Notes: a model not told the origin generated them from the letters alone. Counted from the first letter of the stretch, positions 36,090 to 45,185 are shown. The stretch: 64,000 bases of DNA from Salinigranum rubrum (GCF_002906575.1 NZ_CP026309.1:186001-250000), one strand, 5' to 3'. A program made the numbers and translations.

Positions 36090-36299
36090 CTACCGCTCCC
36101 GCTCGGTCTCGGTCGGCCCCTCGAACTCCACGTAGTTCGCGTACGCGTAGGTGACACCGAACACCGTCCCGAGCGCGAGGGCGGCCCCGGCGAGCAGTAC
36201 TGGGTCGACGCGGACGAGTGCGACCGAGAGAACGAGAAGCGGAAGGGCGACGCCGGTGACGACCTTCGCCCGCGCGTACAGGGCTCCGACCCCGTTCAT
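36090..36299 (-). CDS. Small two-helix membrane protein
   Basis: 69 residues with two hydrophobic segments (VVTGVALPLLVLSVALV and VLLAGAALALGTVFGVTYAY). The last 15 residues (EGPTETERER) are charged. ATG 36299 overlaps the stop of the Tfx gene by one base (TGATG), so the pair is translated from the same message. Function unknown; the context suggests something linked with the Tfx regulator. Confidence 0.7.
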   Translation of the reverse strand: MNGVGALYARAKVVTGVALPLLVLSVALVRVDPVLLAGAALALGTVFGVTYAYANYVEFEGPTETERER

Positions 36300-36808
36300 C
36301 AGCCGTCCTGCTCCGCGGACCGTCGGACGCGGACGTTCCCGCTGCTCGTCACGCCGACGAGGATAGCGTCTCGCACCTCCCGGCCCTGGACCGCCTCGCC
36401 CGCGGCGTCGCTCACGGCCTTCATGAGGTCCGGCGCGGTGTGATTCACCTTCACGCCCGCCTCGTCGCAGGCGTCGTAGACGAGTTTCGGCACGTCGTAG
36501 AGGTCGGTTCCGACGTCGACTTCCACCCTGACGGGGGCCGACAGCGCCTCGGCGAAGGCGACCGTCTCGCGGGCCTTCTCGACGTTCGCACGGGCGCTCG
36601 CCTCGATGCTCGAGACGTTCGCCCGCGAGGTGCCGATGTGGTCGGCGATGGTCGTCTGTCGCACCCCCCGTTCGCGGAGCAGGAGGACCTCCGCCTGCCG
36701 GCGGGTCAGGACGCTCGTCTCGGGGTCGAACCCGGTCCGGTCGAGGAGGGTGTCGATGTCGATGTCGAGACCGGGCCTGTCGCCGTCCCCGGCTCCCGTG
36801 TCGTCCAT
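36299..36808 (-). CDS. Tfx family DNA-binding regulator
   Basis: 169 residues. An N-terminal acidic tail precedes a helix-turn-helix LTRRQAEVLLLRERGVRQTTIADHIGTSRANVSSIEASA near residues 35-75, the Tfx domain, followed by an alpha-beta C-terminal domain (PVRVEVDVGTDLYDVPKLVY ... ILVGVTSSGNVRV). Tfx from methanogens acts on the formylmethanofuran dehydrogenase genes; haloarchaeal homologues have unassigned targets. It is followed in a one-base overlap by the small membrane protein. Confidence 0.88.
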   Translation of the reverse strand: MDDTGAGDGDRPGLDIDIDTLLDRTGFDPETSVLTRRQAEVLLLRERGVRQTTIADHIGTSRANVSSIEASARANVEKARETVAFAEALSAPVRVEVDVGTDLYDVPKLVYDACDEAGVKVNHTAPDLMKAVSDAAGEAVQGREVRDAILVGVTSSGNVRVRRSAEQDG

Positions 36809-36933
36809 ACTGAGTACAACGGGGCGTCCGAGAAAAAGACAGCGCGTCGACTGCGCGGGAAGGACGAGTCGGTCGGTGGTCGGTTCCGCGTTCGCGTGGC
36901 GGCCGAGTGGCGTGCTGTGGCGGTCGTGGTCCG

Positions 36934-37398
36934 TTACTTGCCCCAGAAGTTGTCGCGGCTCCCGAGCGCCTCCGGACGGCTTCGCCCCCCGCGGCCACTG
37001 CGACCACCTCTGTCCCGTCCGGTGCCGCCTTTGCCTTCGGTTTCCTCCTCCTCGTCGGGGTCGAGCGGCATCTTCTCGACGACCTCCTTCGCGAGTGCGT
37101 GGTTCGACTTCACCCGGTCGATGCGGACTATCGCCCGACAGTCCGGGAGGAGGCCGTCGATGAGGACGATGAACCCGTCGTCGGTCCGGCCGACGCCGGC
37201 GCCGCTCTCGTGGATGTCCGTCACCTCCACCTCCACCTCCTCGCCGGCTTTCACCGGCTGCTGTTTCAGTTCGTAGATCGGCATGTTGTAGCTGTCACAC
37301 CACTCGGCGCCACCCTTGTCGCCGAAGTACTGACAGCCCATCCCCGCGATGCGCTCGGAGAACCGCGGGCACTCGTCCGCCAGTGGGCAGTCGGCCAT
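36934..37398 (-). CDS. TRAM domain-containing protein
   Basis: 154 residues. A Cys/His-rich start (CPLADECPRFSERIAGMGCQ...CDSY) is followed by a TRAM beta-barrel (QPVKAGEEVEVEVTDIHESG to DCRAIVRIDRVKSNHALAKEV, about residues 48-110) and a Gly/Arg/Asp-rich disordered tail (GGRSGRGGRSRPEAL) typical of RNA-binding proteins. The TRAM domain recognises tRNA or rRNA; archaeal small TRAM proteins act as RNA chaperones. The tail is longer than usual. ATG 37398 begins the conserved region. Confidence 0.85.
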   Translation of the reverse strand: MADCPLADECPRFSERIAGMGCQYFGDKGGAEWCDSYNMPIYELKQQPVKAGEEVEVEVTDIHESGAGVGRTDDGFIVLIDGLLPDCRAIVRIDRVKSNHALAKEVVEKMPLDPDEEEETEGKGGTGRDRGGRSGRGGRSRPEALGSRDNFWGK

Positions 37399-37614
37399 AC
37401 GGTGGACTACTCGGGGGGCGCTCTAAACGCTTGCGCCCCGTCCGTCCCGGTTTGTTTCCGGCTACACTCGTCCGGTTCGAATCGGATCCACCCGCTGTCC
37501 GGACGGCGCTCCGACGCCCCCGTTCGTGATTCTCCGACCCTCGTTGCGTGTCGAGACCACCCGGGGATTTCTCCGGAGCGACGACCGTCCCCTCCGCGGT
37601 TCTGTTTTTACACT

Positions 37615-37640
37615 ACCATTATGTACCATGGAATAATGGT
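37615..37640. promoter_or_regulatory. Perfect inverted repeat in AT-rich intergenic DNA
   Basis: ACCATTAT at 37615-37622 and ATAATGGT at 37633-37640, separated by ten bases that contain the palindrome CCATGG. It is flanked by an AT-rich stretch, unlike the surrounding GC-rich DNA. It may be an operator for a gene starting downstream, but no promoter link is shown. Confidence 0.4.
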
Positions 37641-37770
37641 TATGTAGCCGGACCGCATCCGTTCGGTCGATGGGGGAGAACTGGACGACACGACTGCCTT
37701 GTGCGCGAACGAACTACTGTCCGCCACGACACGGTACTCGACACGGACGGCAGGCTGCCGTCCGCGGGTC

Positions 37771-37923
37771 GTGACGGCGAACGCCGCACCGCTCGGCCAC
37801 TGCCCGGAGTGTGGTCGGTCGGTGCCCCAGAACTGGGTGCTCATCGAGTACGAACGCGAGAACGGCGAGCGCGGCGTCTTCGCCGAGTGCCCCTCCTGCG
37901 AGGAGGTCGTCAGGCCCGAGTAG
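37771..37923 (+). CDS. Small zinc-ribbon protein
   Basis: About 50 residues from GTG 37771. GHCPECGRSVPQN and FAECPSCEEVVRPE give a CxxC...CxxC zinc ribbon with about 27 residues between, the usual size of a small haloarchaeal zinc-finger protein. The open frame extends upstream to TTG 37699 with residues unlike haloarchaeal sequence, so the inner start is preferred. Role unknown. Confidence 0.65.
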   Translation: MTANAAPLGHCPECGRSVPQNWVLIEYERENGERGVFAECPSCEEVVRPE

Positions 37924-37964
37924 CGGGACGGAACGCCTTTGTGCCGCTCCGCCTACCGACCGGT

Positions 37965-38678
37965 ATGGACGCACGCCCCGAGACGAACCGCCACGTCCCG
38001 GAGTTCGGACTCGTCACCGGTGCGTTCCTCTCCCTCTCGTTTCTCGTCGCCGGTCTCGTCCTCACGGGCGACGTCGTCCGCACGCTGTTGACCTCGGTGG
38101 TCATCCTCTACCCCTTCGCCGCCTACGCGATCACCCACAGCCCCGACCCGACCACGGTCCTCCCGCCACGGGTCACCTCCGCCCTCGCTGTCCTCGTCGG
38201 GGTCGTCCTCGTCGGCGCGGTGCTCGCCGACACGGAGCCCTCCCGGGTGGCGACCGAACTGCCCTACGCGCTGTTCCTCGGCGCGCTCGTCGTTCTGCCG
38301 GCGGCGGCGTACCACGTCACTGCCGGCGGCGCCGACGACCGACTCAACCCGCTCACCCCGCCGCAGACGGTCCTCGTCGCGACTGCCGTCTCGGTGGGCC
38401 TCCTCGCGTACGGCCTCCTGGTCGGTGGCGTGCGCTTCGCGGCGGCGACGGCGCTCTCGTCGTTCCTCGCGGGCAGCCTCTACGCCCGCGCCCGCGGCGA
38501 GCGACTCGCCCGACGGACCCGTCGTCGGTTCGTCGCCGGCGGTGCCGCCTGCGGCGTTCTCGTCGTTCTCCTCGGACTCCTCCGGGGCACCGCGATGGAG
38601 TCGTGGCTCCTCGTCGGCCTCTGTCTCGCCGCCGCGCCGACGTTCTTCTACGCGCTCACGGCCCCCGAGCGCGCGTGA
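37965..38678 (+). CDS. Integral membrane protein of unknown function
   Basis: 237 residues, about seven hydrophobic helices, for example VTGAFLSLSFLVAGLVL, LLTSVVILYPFAAYAIT, SALAVLVGVVLVGAVLA, LFLGALVVLPAAAYHVT, FVAGGAACGVLVVLLGL, and SWLLVGLCLAAAPTFFYAL. ATG 37965 follows a TATA-like CGCCTTTG near 37938, so it is probably leaderless. No motif identifies a function. Confidence 0.7.
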   Translation: MDARPETNRHVPEFGLVTGAFLSLSFLVAGLVLTGDVVRTLLTSVVILYPFAAYAITHSPDPTTVLPPRVTSALAVLVGVVLVGAVLADTEPSRVATELPYALFLGALVVLPAAAYHVTAGGADDRLNPLTPPQTVLVATAVSVGLLAYGLLVGGVRFAAATALSSFLAGSLYARARGERLARRTRRRFVAGGAACGVLVVLLGLLRGTAMESWLLVGLCLAAAPTFFYALTAPERA

Positions 38679-38750
38679 GGCGCACCGGGAGCACCGAGGC
38701 GGGCCGAGAGCGGGAGGGGAAGCCTCTATGTTTCGTCCGTCCTTGGTTCC

Positions 38751-40232
38751 GTGTGTACTGATGACACACACCACTCCGACGGTCCGACCGGTCGGTTCTC
38801 TCTTTCAGGTCGGGTCGCGGCCGCGCCACCCGGGACGGCCGTGACCGTCCCGACCGACGCCGTCGTCGACGCCCATCTCGCACGGCTCGACGCCGAGGCG
38901 CGCCGCGCGTTCGTCGCCGACCTGTGGGCCGCCCGCGGCTTCGAGACCAGCGTCGACGACGCCGTCGTGGTCGCCCGCCGCCACGCCGAGTCGCTGGTGG
39001 TGTACCCCCTCCCGCCCCGCCGACTCCGCCGTCCGCCTCGCCCGGAGCCCCCGGTCGACGTCGTCGTCGCGTTCGAGGCAGTCCCGCGGTGGGTCGAGGC
39101 GAGCGACGTGCGCGTCCTCACGCCCGCCGACCTCCGCGGGATGCTCCGGTACGCGCTCGACCCGGCGGACGCCGCGTCGATATCCCGGCGGCACCTTGGT
39201 TCCCCTCCGGCAGCGCTCGCCCCGCCGCTCTCGCTCCGCGTCCGCGACGGGGTCGAGGCGCTGCACGGCGTCGGGGAGTCGGTCGGCGTCACGACCGTCG
39301 TCACCCTCCTCGCCGTCGTCGTTCTCGTCTTCGCCGCGAGCGGCGCGCTGTTCGTCGACGACGGGACGGAGCCGCTGCTCGGCTCCGAGAGCGTCGCACC
39401 CCCTGGCGGCGCTGACGCGACGACGCCCGAGCAGACACCGACCGCGTCGCCGACACCGACCGACGAGAGCGACGCCGCGGCGGTGGGGTCGCTCGATACG
39501 GTTCCCGGCGTCGGACCCGACGGCGTGACGAACCTCACCGCCCTCGCGCTCGCACACGACCGGGAACTCGGCGAGAACTACACGCTCTGGACCGACCGCT
39601 ACCGCCCACAGAACGGCGTCCCGGGCGCGCCCCGAACGCAGCGGGACACCGACATCACCGTCGAGGGCGACCGCTATCTCGTCGAGGAGACGTTCGAGAC
39701 CGGGGAGGAGCGACGACTCGCCCGCGTGGTCTACTTCGACGGGACCGACTGGTACGTCGACGAGCGAACCGCCGAGACGGCCAGCGTCCGCTGGGTCGAC
39801 GGACGAACGGGGAACGTCGCGCCCGACCCCCACCGCCTCCGCCGGGCGCTCGTCACGCGGTACCTGGCCACGCCGACGACCGACGTGACCGAACGCCTCT
39901 ACGTCGGCGACGAGACGCGCTACCGACTGGAGGGTGAGGGTCGGCCGCCGGGCTTCCCGGACCGGGTGTACAACTACAGCTTCGTCGCCGTCGTCGGCGA
40001 CCGCGGACTCGTCCACGGGGCGGCGGTCGAGTTCACCGTCGTCACCGTCGAGGGGAGCTACCGGCTCCGCTTCGAGTGGACGTACGGCGCGCTCGGCGCA
40101 ACGAGTGTCACGGAACCGGCGTGGCTCCACCTGGCGCTTCCGCGGAACGACTCGGCGGGCGCGGAGTCGACCGAGATGTCGGGGAACCGGACGACCGAGG
40201 TGCCGAGGAATACGACCGAGACGGCGTCGTGA
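38751..40232 (+). CDS. Single-pass membrane protein, N-terminal cytoplasmic domain and exported C-terminal domain
   Basis: 493 residues. Residues 30-170 form a soluble alpha-beta domain with AVVDAHLARLDAEARRAFVADL and ARGFETSVDDAVVVARRHAE, resembling a small nuclease-like or sensor fold. One transmembrane helix follows (VVTLLAVVVLVFAASGALFV, about residue 185-205), then a Thr/Pro-rich stalk (TPEQTPTASPTPTDE) and a 230-residue external domain with YTLWTDRYRPQNG and YFDGTDWYVDERTAE. Function unknown. The start is GTG 38751; internal starts further along are possible. Confidence 0.65.
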   Translation: MCTDDTHHSDGPTGRFSLSGRVAAAPPGTAVTVPTDAVVDAHLARLDAEARRAFVADLWAARGFETSVDDAVVVARRHAESLVVYPLPPRRLRRPPRPEPPVDVVVAFEAVPRWVEASDVRVLTPADLRGMLRYALDPADAASISRRHLGSPPAALAPPLSLRVRDGVEALHGVGESVGVTTVVTLLAVVVLVFAASGALFVDDGTEPLLGSESVAPPGGADATTPEQTPTASPTPTDESDAAAVGSLDTVPGVGPDGVTNLTALALAHDRELGENYTLWTDRYRPQNGVPGAPRTQRDTDITVEGDRYLVEETFETGEERRLARVVYFDGTDWYVDERTAETASVRWVDGRTGNVAPDPHRLRRALVTRYLATPTTDVTERLYVGDETRYRLEGEGRPPGFPDRVYNYSFVAVVGDRGLVHGAAVEFTVVTVEGSYRLRFEWTYGALGATSVTEPAWLHLALPRNDSAGAESTEMSGNRTTEVPRNTTETAS

Positions 40233-40341
40233 TGCATCCAGGGGACGTTTCGCTAGTGCGTGCAGTGGTCTCTTCGTGGCAATCGAGCCGGACTGCGGTG
40301 GTGTTCGGAACGCGTCGGCAGTGTTTGAGGCACTGCGGTGG

Positions 40342-40389
40342 CGATGTCGTGAGGAACCGCCTCGACGATGTCGTGAGGCATCGCGTCGA
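40342..40389. repeat. Two tandem 24-base units
   Basis: gatgtcgtgaggaaccgcctcgac at 40342-40365 and gatgtcgtgaggcatcgcgtcgac at 40366-40389 differ at three positions. Confidence 0.7.
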
Positions 40390-40549
40390 CAGGACGGGCA
40401 CCGCGCGGGGCACGGGCGCGGTGTTTCCACACCACCGAAGCGGCAGAGCCGCTTCGAGCCGTTCGTTCCGTTCCCTCACGAAGACCTCCCCAGCCGATTC
40501 GTTCAGTCACTCGCGTCGCTCGTTCCTTCACTCATCCCTCGCGCGTGGG

Positions 40550-40579
40550 TCACGCGGCGGGACCGCGTGACGTCACGCG
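40550..40579. repeat. Perfect stem and 16-base palindrome
   Basis: TCACGCGG (40550-40557) and CCGCGTGA (40563-40570) form a stem with loop cggga; CGCGTGACGTCACGCG (40564-40579) is a perfect palindrome overlapping it. The two structures are mutually exclusive. Confidence 0.7.
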
Positions 40580-40626
40580 CCACCGTACTGTGTTGGCCGT
40601 CGGCGCGCGAGAGTGAACGACTGGAG

Positions 40627-40725
40627 GGAGTGAACGAACGCGCGAGGGTCAGCTCGCGCCTCCGTGCGCGAGCGACCGGTTGGGGAGGGGGAGGCTGTGG
40701 TCCACCGCGCCCGTGTATCGTGCGG
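40627..40725 (+). repeat. Dispersed intergenic repeat, copy B
   Basis: Shares with copy A (22568-22673) a 26-base identical core containing the stem GCTCGCGC (40652-40659) and GCGCGAGC (40666-40673), with the flanks drifting but alignable (tgtggtccaccgcgcccgtgtatcg). Confidence 0.6.
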
Positions 40726-40879
40726 TCGACTACTGCATCTCGCCGGACTCGGTCGTCCCCGCGTCTCGCCTGACTCTCCCGGTGACTACACCTCACCCGA
40801 GCCTCCCGACAACTCCACCCACGAGTATCGAGACGCACGTCCACCCTATCCACGCCACTGTGCTGGTCGCCTGTTCGAC

Positions 40880-41875
40880 TCAGGCCAGGGGCGTCCGCTC
40901 CACGACCGTCCCGTCCACGGTCGGGTACTGCTCGACGATTTCGCCCTCGGCGAGGTCGCCCTCCTCGATCATCTCCTCTAAGAGCCACCACGCCACCTCG
41001 ACGTGCTCGGACTTCACGGTGTAGTACTCCTCGGGGACGCCCAGCGCCCGGAGGTCCTCCTCCGTGACCCACGCCTTCCCGTACACCAGCGTCCCGTCGT
41101 CGGTCACCTCGTCGAACGGGCGGCGGAGGGTCCGGGCCATCCGTTTCAGCCGCCGGCGGTGCTGGGCGGCGTCTTTGAACACCGAGGTGCAGAAGTAGAC
41201 CCGCTCGTGGTCGCCCATCACGTCCAGAATCTCCTCTTTCGGGCTCTCGACCGCGCTCATGTGACCCTCCCGAAGCTCGAATCCCTCCTCTTTCATCCGG
41301 CGGAAGTTGCCGTCGCTCATCTCGAACTCGTTGATGTTGCAAAAGTCGGCGGCACCCTCGTCTAAGAACTCCAGGAACTCGGGCTCGGCGCGGATTCCGG
41401 GAATCTCGAACGCCGGGGTCAGGCCCTCCTCGCGGGCGACGTAGAGGATGTCCTCCCACTCCGTGCCGTGTAACTGGCCCCACTGTTCGAGGGGCGGGTG
41501 GAACCGAATCTCGTCGAGGCCCGCCTCCGCGAGGCGGCGCATGTTCTCTCTCCCTCCGGTGATGCCGGTGTAGAGGTGGATGTGGTGGTCCTCGCCGAAC
41601 TCCTCCTTGAGGAGGGAGATGTAGTGACACGTCCTGTCGAGCGCCTCCTGTGGTTCGCCACCGGTGATAGAGGAACCGAGCGCGTCCATCCGTCGGGCCT
41701 CCTCGATGACGTCCTCGTCCGACTCGACCGCGCGCTCGTTGGCGTACACCTGCGTGACGTTCTTTCGGTTCTCGCCCAGCGGGCAGTAGAAACAGTCGCG
41801 CTGGTCGCAGTAGCCGTAGACGAACATGACCATCTTGCCACCCTTGGCGCACTGCTCACAGCCCTTCGAGATCAT
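40880..41875 (-). CDS. Radical SAM protein (COG2108-like)
   Basis: 331 residues. The iron-sulfur cluster motif is VYGYCDQRDCFYCPLGENR, which spaces its cysteines CX4CX2C, one more than the canonical CX3CX2C. The following SSITGGEPQEALDRT near 70 is the radical SAM GGE motif that binds the methionine amine, and HIHLYTGITGG near 98 continues the barrel. Downstream IRFHPPLEQW and FCNINEFEMSDGNFRRM are conserved in this archaeal group, related to pyruvate formate-lyase activating enzymes. Substrate unknown. ATG 41875 begins with the ISKGCEQCAKGGKMVMFVYG start characteristic of the family, which carries an additional C-x-x-C. Confidence 0.85.
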   Translation of the reverse strand: MISKGCEQCAKGGKMVMFVYGYCDQRDCFYCPLGENRKNVTQVYANERAVESDEDVIEEARRMDALGSSITGGEPQEALDRTCHYISLLKEEFGEDHHIHLYTGITGGRENMRRLAEAGLDEIRFHPPLEQWGQLHGTEWEDILYVAREEGLTPAFEIPGIRAEPEFLEFLDEGAADFCNINEFEMSDGNFRRMKEEGFELREGHMSAVESPKEEILDVMGDHERVYFCTSVFKDAAQHRRRLKRMARTLRRPFDEVTDDGTLVYGKAWVTEEDLRALGVPEEYYTVKSEHVEVAWWLLEEMIEEGDLAEGEIVEQYPTVDGTVVERTPLA

Positions 41876-42036
41876 TCAGTGCTCTCCCTACGAGTCCGAG
41901 GCGTCAAAAACGGTGCGACTTGCCGCGACGCGCCGCCGGCTTTTATTTCGGCGAGTCTATGCGCACACTACGGCTTAGATTCAGTCAAAATCGATTGCAC
42001 ACAACTCTTCAGGCTGGGTTTCGAACTGGCAAGTAC

Positions 42037-42999
42037 ATGCCCGCGTCCTCGGACGACTCGTCCGTCGACACGCATGGTGTGACGACGTGGGAGCCGCGAA
42101 CGCTCGGTGACCGGCTCTCCGTCTCCTTACACGAGACGCTCGCGTCCAACTGGCGCGTCGTCGTCGTCGCACTGGCCGCACTCGTACTGCTCGGACAGTT
42201 CTTCGTGGCGTTCGGCCTGTTCGCCACGGACCCGTTCCTGGCCGTGTTCTCGGCCGTGTCGGTGATTCCGGCCCTGCTGTTGGTCTGGTACATCCGCCGG
42301 CAGGACGTCGACCCCGAACCGGTCGGGACGCTCGCGGTCACGTTCGTCCTCGGCGGCCTCCTGGCGAGTTTCGCGGCGCTCGTCAACACCGCCGCCGGGA
42401 CCGTCTTCCGACAGATCCCCTTTATCGGCTCGATCCTCCTGTTCTTCCTCATCGTCGGCCCCGGTGAGGAACTGGTCAAGTGGCTCGCCATCCGCCTGTA
42501 CGCGTACGACCGCTCCGAGTTCGACGCCGTCGTCGACGGGGCGATGTACGGCGCGGCCGCCGGCCTGGGCTTCGCCTCCATCGAGAACGTCATCTACATC
42601 ACACAGAACGCCCTCACCGCCATCCAGAACGAGGGCCCGGTCCTCGCCGCCACCGTTCCGACCACCGTGGCCCGCTCGCTCGCCGGTCCGGGCCACGTGC
42701 TGTACTCCGCGTTCGCGGGCTACTACCTCGGCCTCGCGAAGTTCAACGAGGAGCACTACGGCCCGCTCGTCGTGAAGGGCATCGCCGTCGCCGCGCTGCT
42801 TCACGCGACGTACAACTCGCTCTCGACGGTCCTCCCACAGGTGCTCCCGATGAGCGGACTCACCACGTTCGCGTTCATCGTCCTCTGGGACGGTGCACTC
42901 ACGGTGGTCCTCATCCGCAAACTCCGGCAGTACCGTGACGTCGTCGACGAACACGGGACGGCCAGCGCCCGACCGCAGGCGGCGAGTACCGACGACTGA
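42037..42999 (+). CDS. PrsW family intramembrane metalloprotease
   Basis: 320 residues with about eight membrane helices. Catalytic glutamates are in IVGPGEELVKWLAIRLYA near 145-160 (EExxK), followed by GLGFASIENVIYI near 190 and AVAALLHATYNSL near 265, the three conserved motifs of PrsW proteases that cleave anti-sigma factors and other membrane substrates. The first 30 residues are acidic and unlike the rest. Starts at 41959 or 42037 are possible; 42037 is preferred because upstream residues are basic. Natural substrate unknown. Confidence 0.85.
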   Translation: MPASSDDSSVDTHGVTTWEPRTLGDRLSVSLHETLASNWRVVVVALAALVLLGQFFVAFGLFATDPFLAVFSAVSVIPALLLVWYIRRQDVDPEPVGTLAVTFVLGGLLASFAALVNTAAGTVFRQIPFIGSILLFFLIVGPGEELVKWLAIRLYAYDRSEFDAVVDGAMYGAAAGLGFASIENVIYITQNALTAIQNEGPVLAATVPTTVARSLAGPGHVLYSAFAGYYLGLAKFNEEHYGPLVVKGIAVAALLHATYNSLSTVLPQVLPMSGLTTFAFIVLWDGALTVVLIRKLRQYRDVVDEHGTASARPQAASTDD

Positions 43000-43046
43000 G
43001 GCCACGGGGGCGACCGTCGGCGACGACGAGAACCGCCCGTTCCCCG

Positions 43047-43942
43047 TCAGGCGACGAGCGCGTACCGGACGAACACGACGCCGAAGAGGAGGCCGAAGAC
43101 GCCGAGATAGCCGACGAACAAGCGGCCCTCCGGCGGGAGCACGAGCCACAGCACGGGACCGGCGGCGAGACAGGCGACTCCGAACGCCGCGGCGACGACC
43201 CGCACCGCCGTCGGTGCCCGCTCCCCGCGTCCAACTCGGTCGCGTTCCCGTCGGCGTTCGCCCTGACCGCGGTGACAGCCTCGGACGAGAGGACGGCGAA
43301 CCGCGGGGTCGACGCGCCGACGTGTCCCGCGTGGTACGCGAGGAACGCCAGCACGAACGGACCGACCCCTCGCGCGTGCACCCGCCGGACCGCATCGAGC
43401 GGAACCGTGTGACCGCCGTACTCCAGCGTTCCCCCCTCCCGGTCGACGACGCCCTCGGACTGGAGTCCAGCGCCGACCACGAGCGCGGCGAACCCCGCGA
43501 CGACGCTCCCGACGAGGAGTTCGAGGCCGAACTCGGTCCAGCGGAGACCGACGAGTGCGAGACTCGCCCCGAAGAGGACGCCGCCGGCCACGCCCCACCG
43601 CGAGAGGGCACGGACCATCTCGTGGACCTCGGGCGGGGCGCTCCCCAGCGCGAACACCGCACGGCCGCTCCCGACGCCGAGGCCGACGACCAGCGCGAGG
43701 ACGAGCGCGAAGAGGGCGACGTCGACACCGCTCCGGACGAGCGTCGCACCCACGAGGGCGAGCAGCCCGAGAACCGGCCCGGCGGTGAGGCCGACGGCGG
43801 CGTAGACGAGGAGTCGGAGCGACCGCGTGGTCGCGGGGCCGAACCGCCACCGGACGACCGCGGCCGTGGAAGCCGACGGCGGCGGAGGGGTGGCCGACGA
43901 CGAGGGTGGAGCGGGGGACACACGGATGCTTCGGCCGGACAT
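43047..43942 (-). CDS. Membrane protein of unknown function (one-base frameshift at 43223-43226)
   Basis: Corrected length about 298 residues. Helices include LLVYAAVGLTAGPVLGLLAL, DVALFALVLALVVGLGVGS, VAGGVLFGASLALVGLRW, LLVGSVVAGFAALVVGAGL and, after the break, VAAAFGVACLAAGPVLWLVL and FVGYLGVFGLLFGVVFVRY. Between the fourth and fifth lies a soluble domain (GVVDREGGTLEYGGHTVPLD ... TPRFAVLSSEAVTAV) that looks like a small PH-like or DUF-type fold. The frame breaks in a G4 run: an additional G would read DAGERAPTAVRV across it. Length modulo three fits one missing base. The internal His-Ser-Ser-containing stretch precedes the break. Confidence 0.65.
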
Positions 43943-44060
43943 CAGGTAATTCTGCCGCCGGGCGCTCCGGACGCGCTCTCGTCGTCGTGTTTTCTCGGTG
44001 TCGACCCCATTCCGCCCTCGTCCCGAAAACAGATATACGACGACGACGTACCTCCCCGCG

Positions 44061-45185
44061 ATGCTGCTTGTCCTCTGTGTCGACCTCGACGACGACCTGG
44101 GTCGCAAGACCGGCTTCGAGACGCCGGTCGTCGGCCGGGACGCCGTCGAGGCGGCCGCGGTCGCCCTCGCGACCGCCGACCCCGAGGACTCCGACATCAA
44201 CGTGCTCTTTCAGGGGATTCACACCCACGACGACCTCCTCGCCGAGGGTGGTGAGGAGGTCGAAGTCGCTGCCGTGACTGGAATCGACGGCTCGGACGTG
44301 AAGGCCAATCGTGCCATCGGCGAGGAGATAGACGAGGTGCTCGCCGCGCTCCAGACCGGCGAGAACGTCCGCGCCATCGTCATCACCGACGGTGCACAGG
44401 ACGAGTCGGTCCTCCCCGTGATTCGGTCGCGCGTCCCCATCGACGGCGTCCGTCGCGTCGTCGTCCGCCAGGCCCAGGACCTGGAGTCGATGTACTACAC
44501 GATGAAGCAGGTGCTCGACGACCCCGAGACGAGAGGGACGATTCTCGTGCCGCTCGGCATCCTGCTGTTGATCTACCCGTTCGTCACCATCGCGTCGTAC
44601 TTCGACGTCCCCGGTGCCGTCGTGTTAGGCCTCATCTCCGCCCTCCTGGGCCTGTACTCGCTCTTTCGGGGGCTCGGCCTCGAAACCGTCGTCGACGACC
44701 TCGCAGAGCGCGGGCGCAACCTCCTGTACGCCGGCCGCGCGACGCTCATCACCTACGTCGTCGCCGCCGCGCTCATGGTCGTCGGCGGCGTGCGCGGCGT
44801 CGAACTCCTCCGAGCGGTCGACGCGGCGGTCCCCGGGGACCTCGGGGTGGGCATCGTCATCGCGGCGGTCGTCCACGGGGCTGTCCAGTGGTTCGCCGCC
44901 GCCGGCGTCACCTCCTCGCTGGGGCAGGTGACGGACGAGTACCTCGCCGACCGATTCAAGTGGCGCTACCTCAACGCCCCCTTCTACGTCCTCTCCATCG
45001 CGGTCGTCCTCCACGCCGTCTCGGGCTTCTTCCTCCCCGACGTGGCGGGCGTCACCTCCCTCTCGCTGACCGACCTCGCGCTCGCGCTCACGGCCGGGAC
45101 GCTCCTCGGCGTGTTGAGCACGCTCGCGTTCGCCGTCGCCGAGTCGCGCTTCCCGACCGGCGTCGAAACCGACGCGTCCGCGTGA
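44061..45185 (+). CDS. DUF373 family membrane protein
   Basis: 374 residues. The N-terminal half is a soluble Rossmann-like domain (MLLVLCVDLDDDLGRKTGF, AVALATADPEDSDINVLF, VRAIVITDGAQDESVLPVI), characteristic of DUF373 found in archaea. The C-terminal half has about six transmembrane helices (GTILVPLGILLLIYPFVTIA, VVLGLISALLGLYSLF, and more). Role unknown. The upstream frame opens further to 43998, but the family start is at ATG 44061. It lies back-to-back with the preceding membrane protein. Confidence 0.85.
   Translation: MLLVLCVDLDDDLGRKTGFETPVVGRDAVEAAAVALATADPEDSDINVLFQGIHTHDDLLAEGGEEVEVAAVTGIDGSDVKANRAIGEEIDEVLAALQTGENVRAIVITDGAQDESVLPVIRSRVPIDGVRRVVVRQAQDLESMYYTMKQVLDDPETRGTILVPLGILLLIYPFVTIASYFDVPGAVVLGLISALLGLYSLFRGLGLETVVDDLAERGRNLLYAGRATLITYVVAAALMVVGGVRGVELLRAVDAAVPGDLGVGIVIAAVVHGAVQWFAAAGVTSSLGQVTDEYLADRFKWRYLNAPFYVLSIAVVLHAVSGFFLPDVAGVTSLSLTDLALALTAGTLLGVLSTLAFAVAESRFPTGVETDASA

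Larger units (their letters stand above)
40233..40879. other. Intergenic region rich in repeats and palindromes
   Basis: 647 bases between two genes. It contains two 24-base tandem units (40342-40389), a 16-base perfect palindrome and adjoining stem (40550-40579), and copy B of the dispersed hairpin repeat (40627-40725). No open frame here has haloarchaeal amino-acid composition, so I consider it non-coding. Confidence 0.55.
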
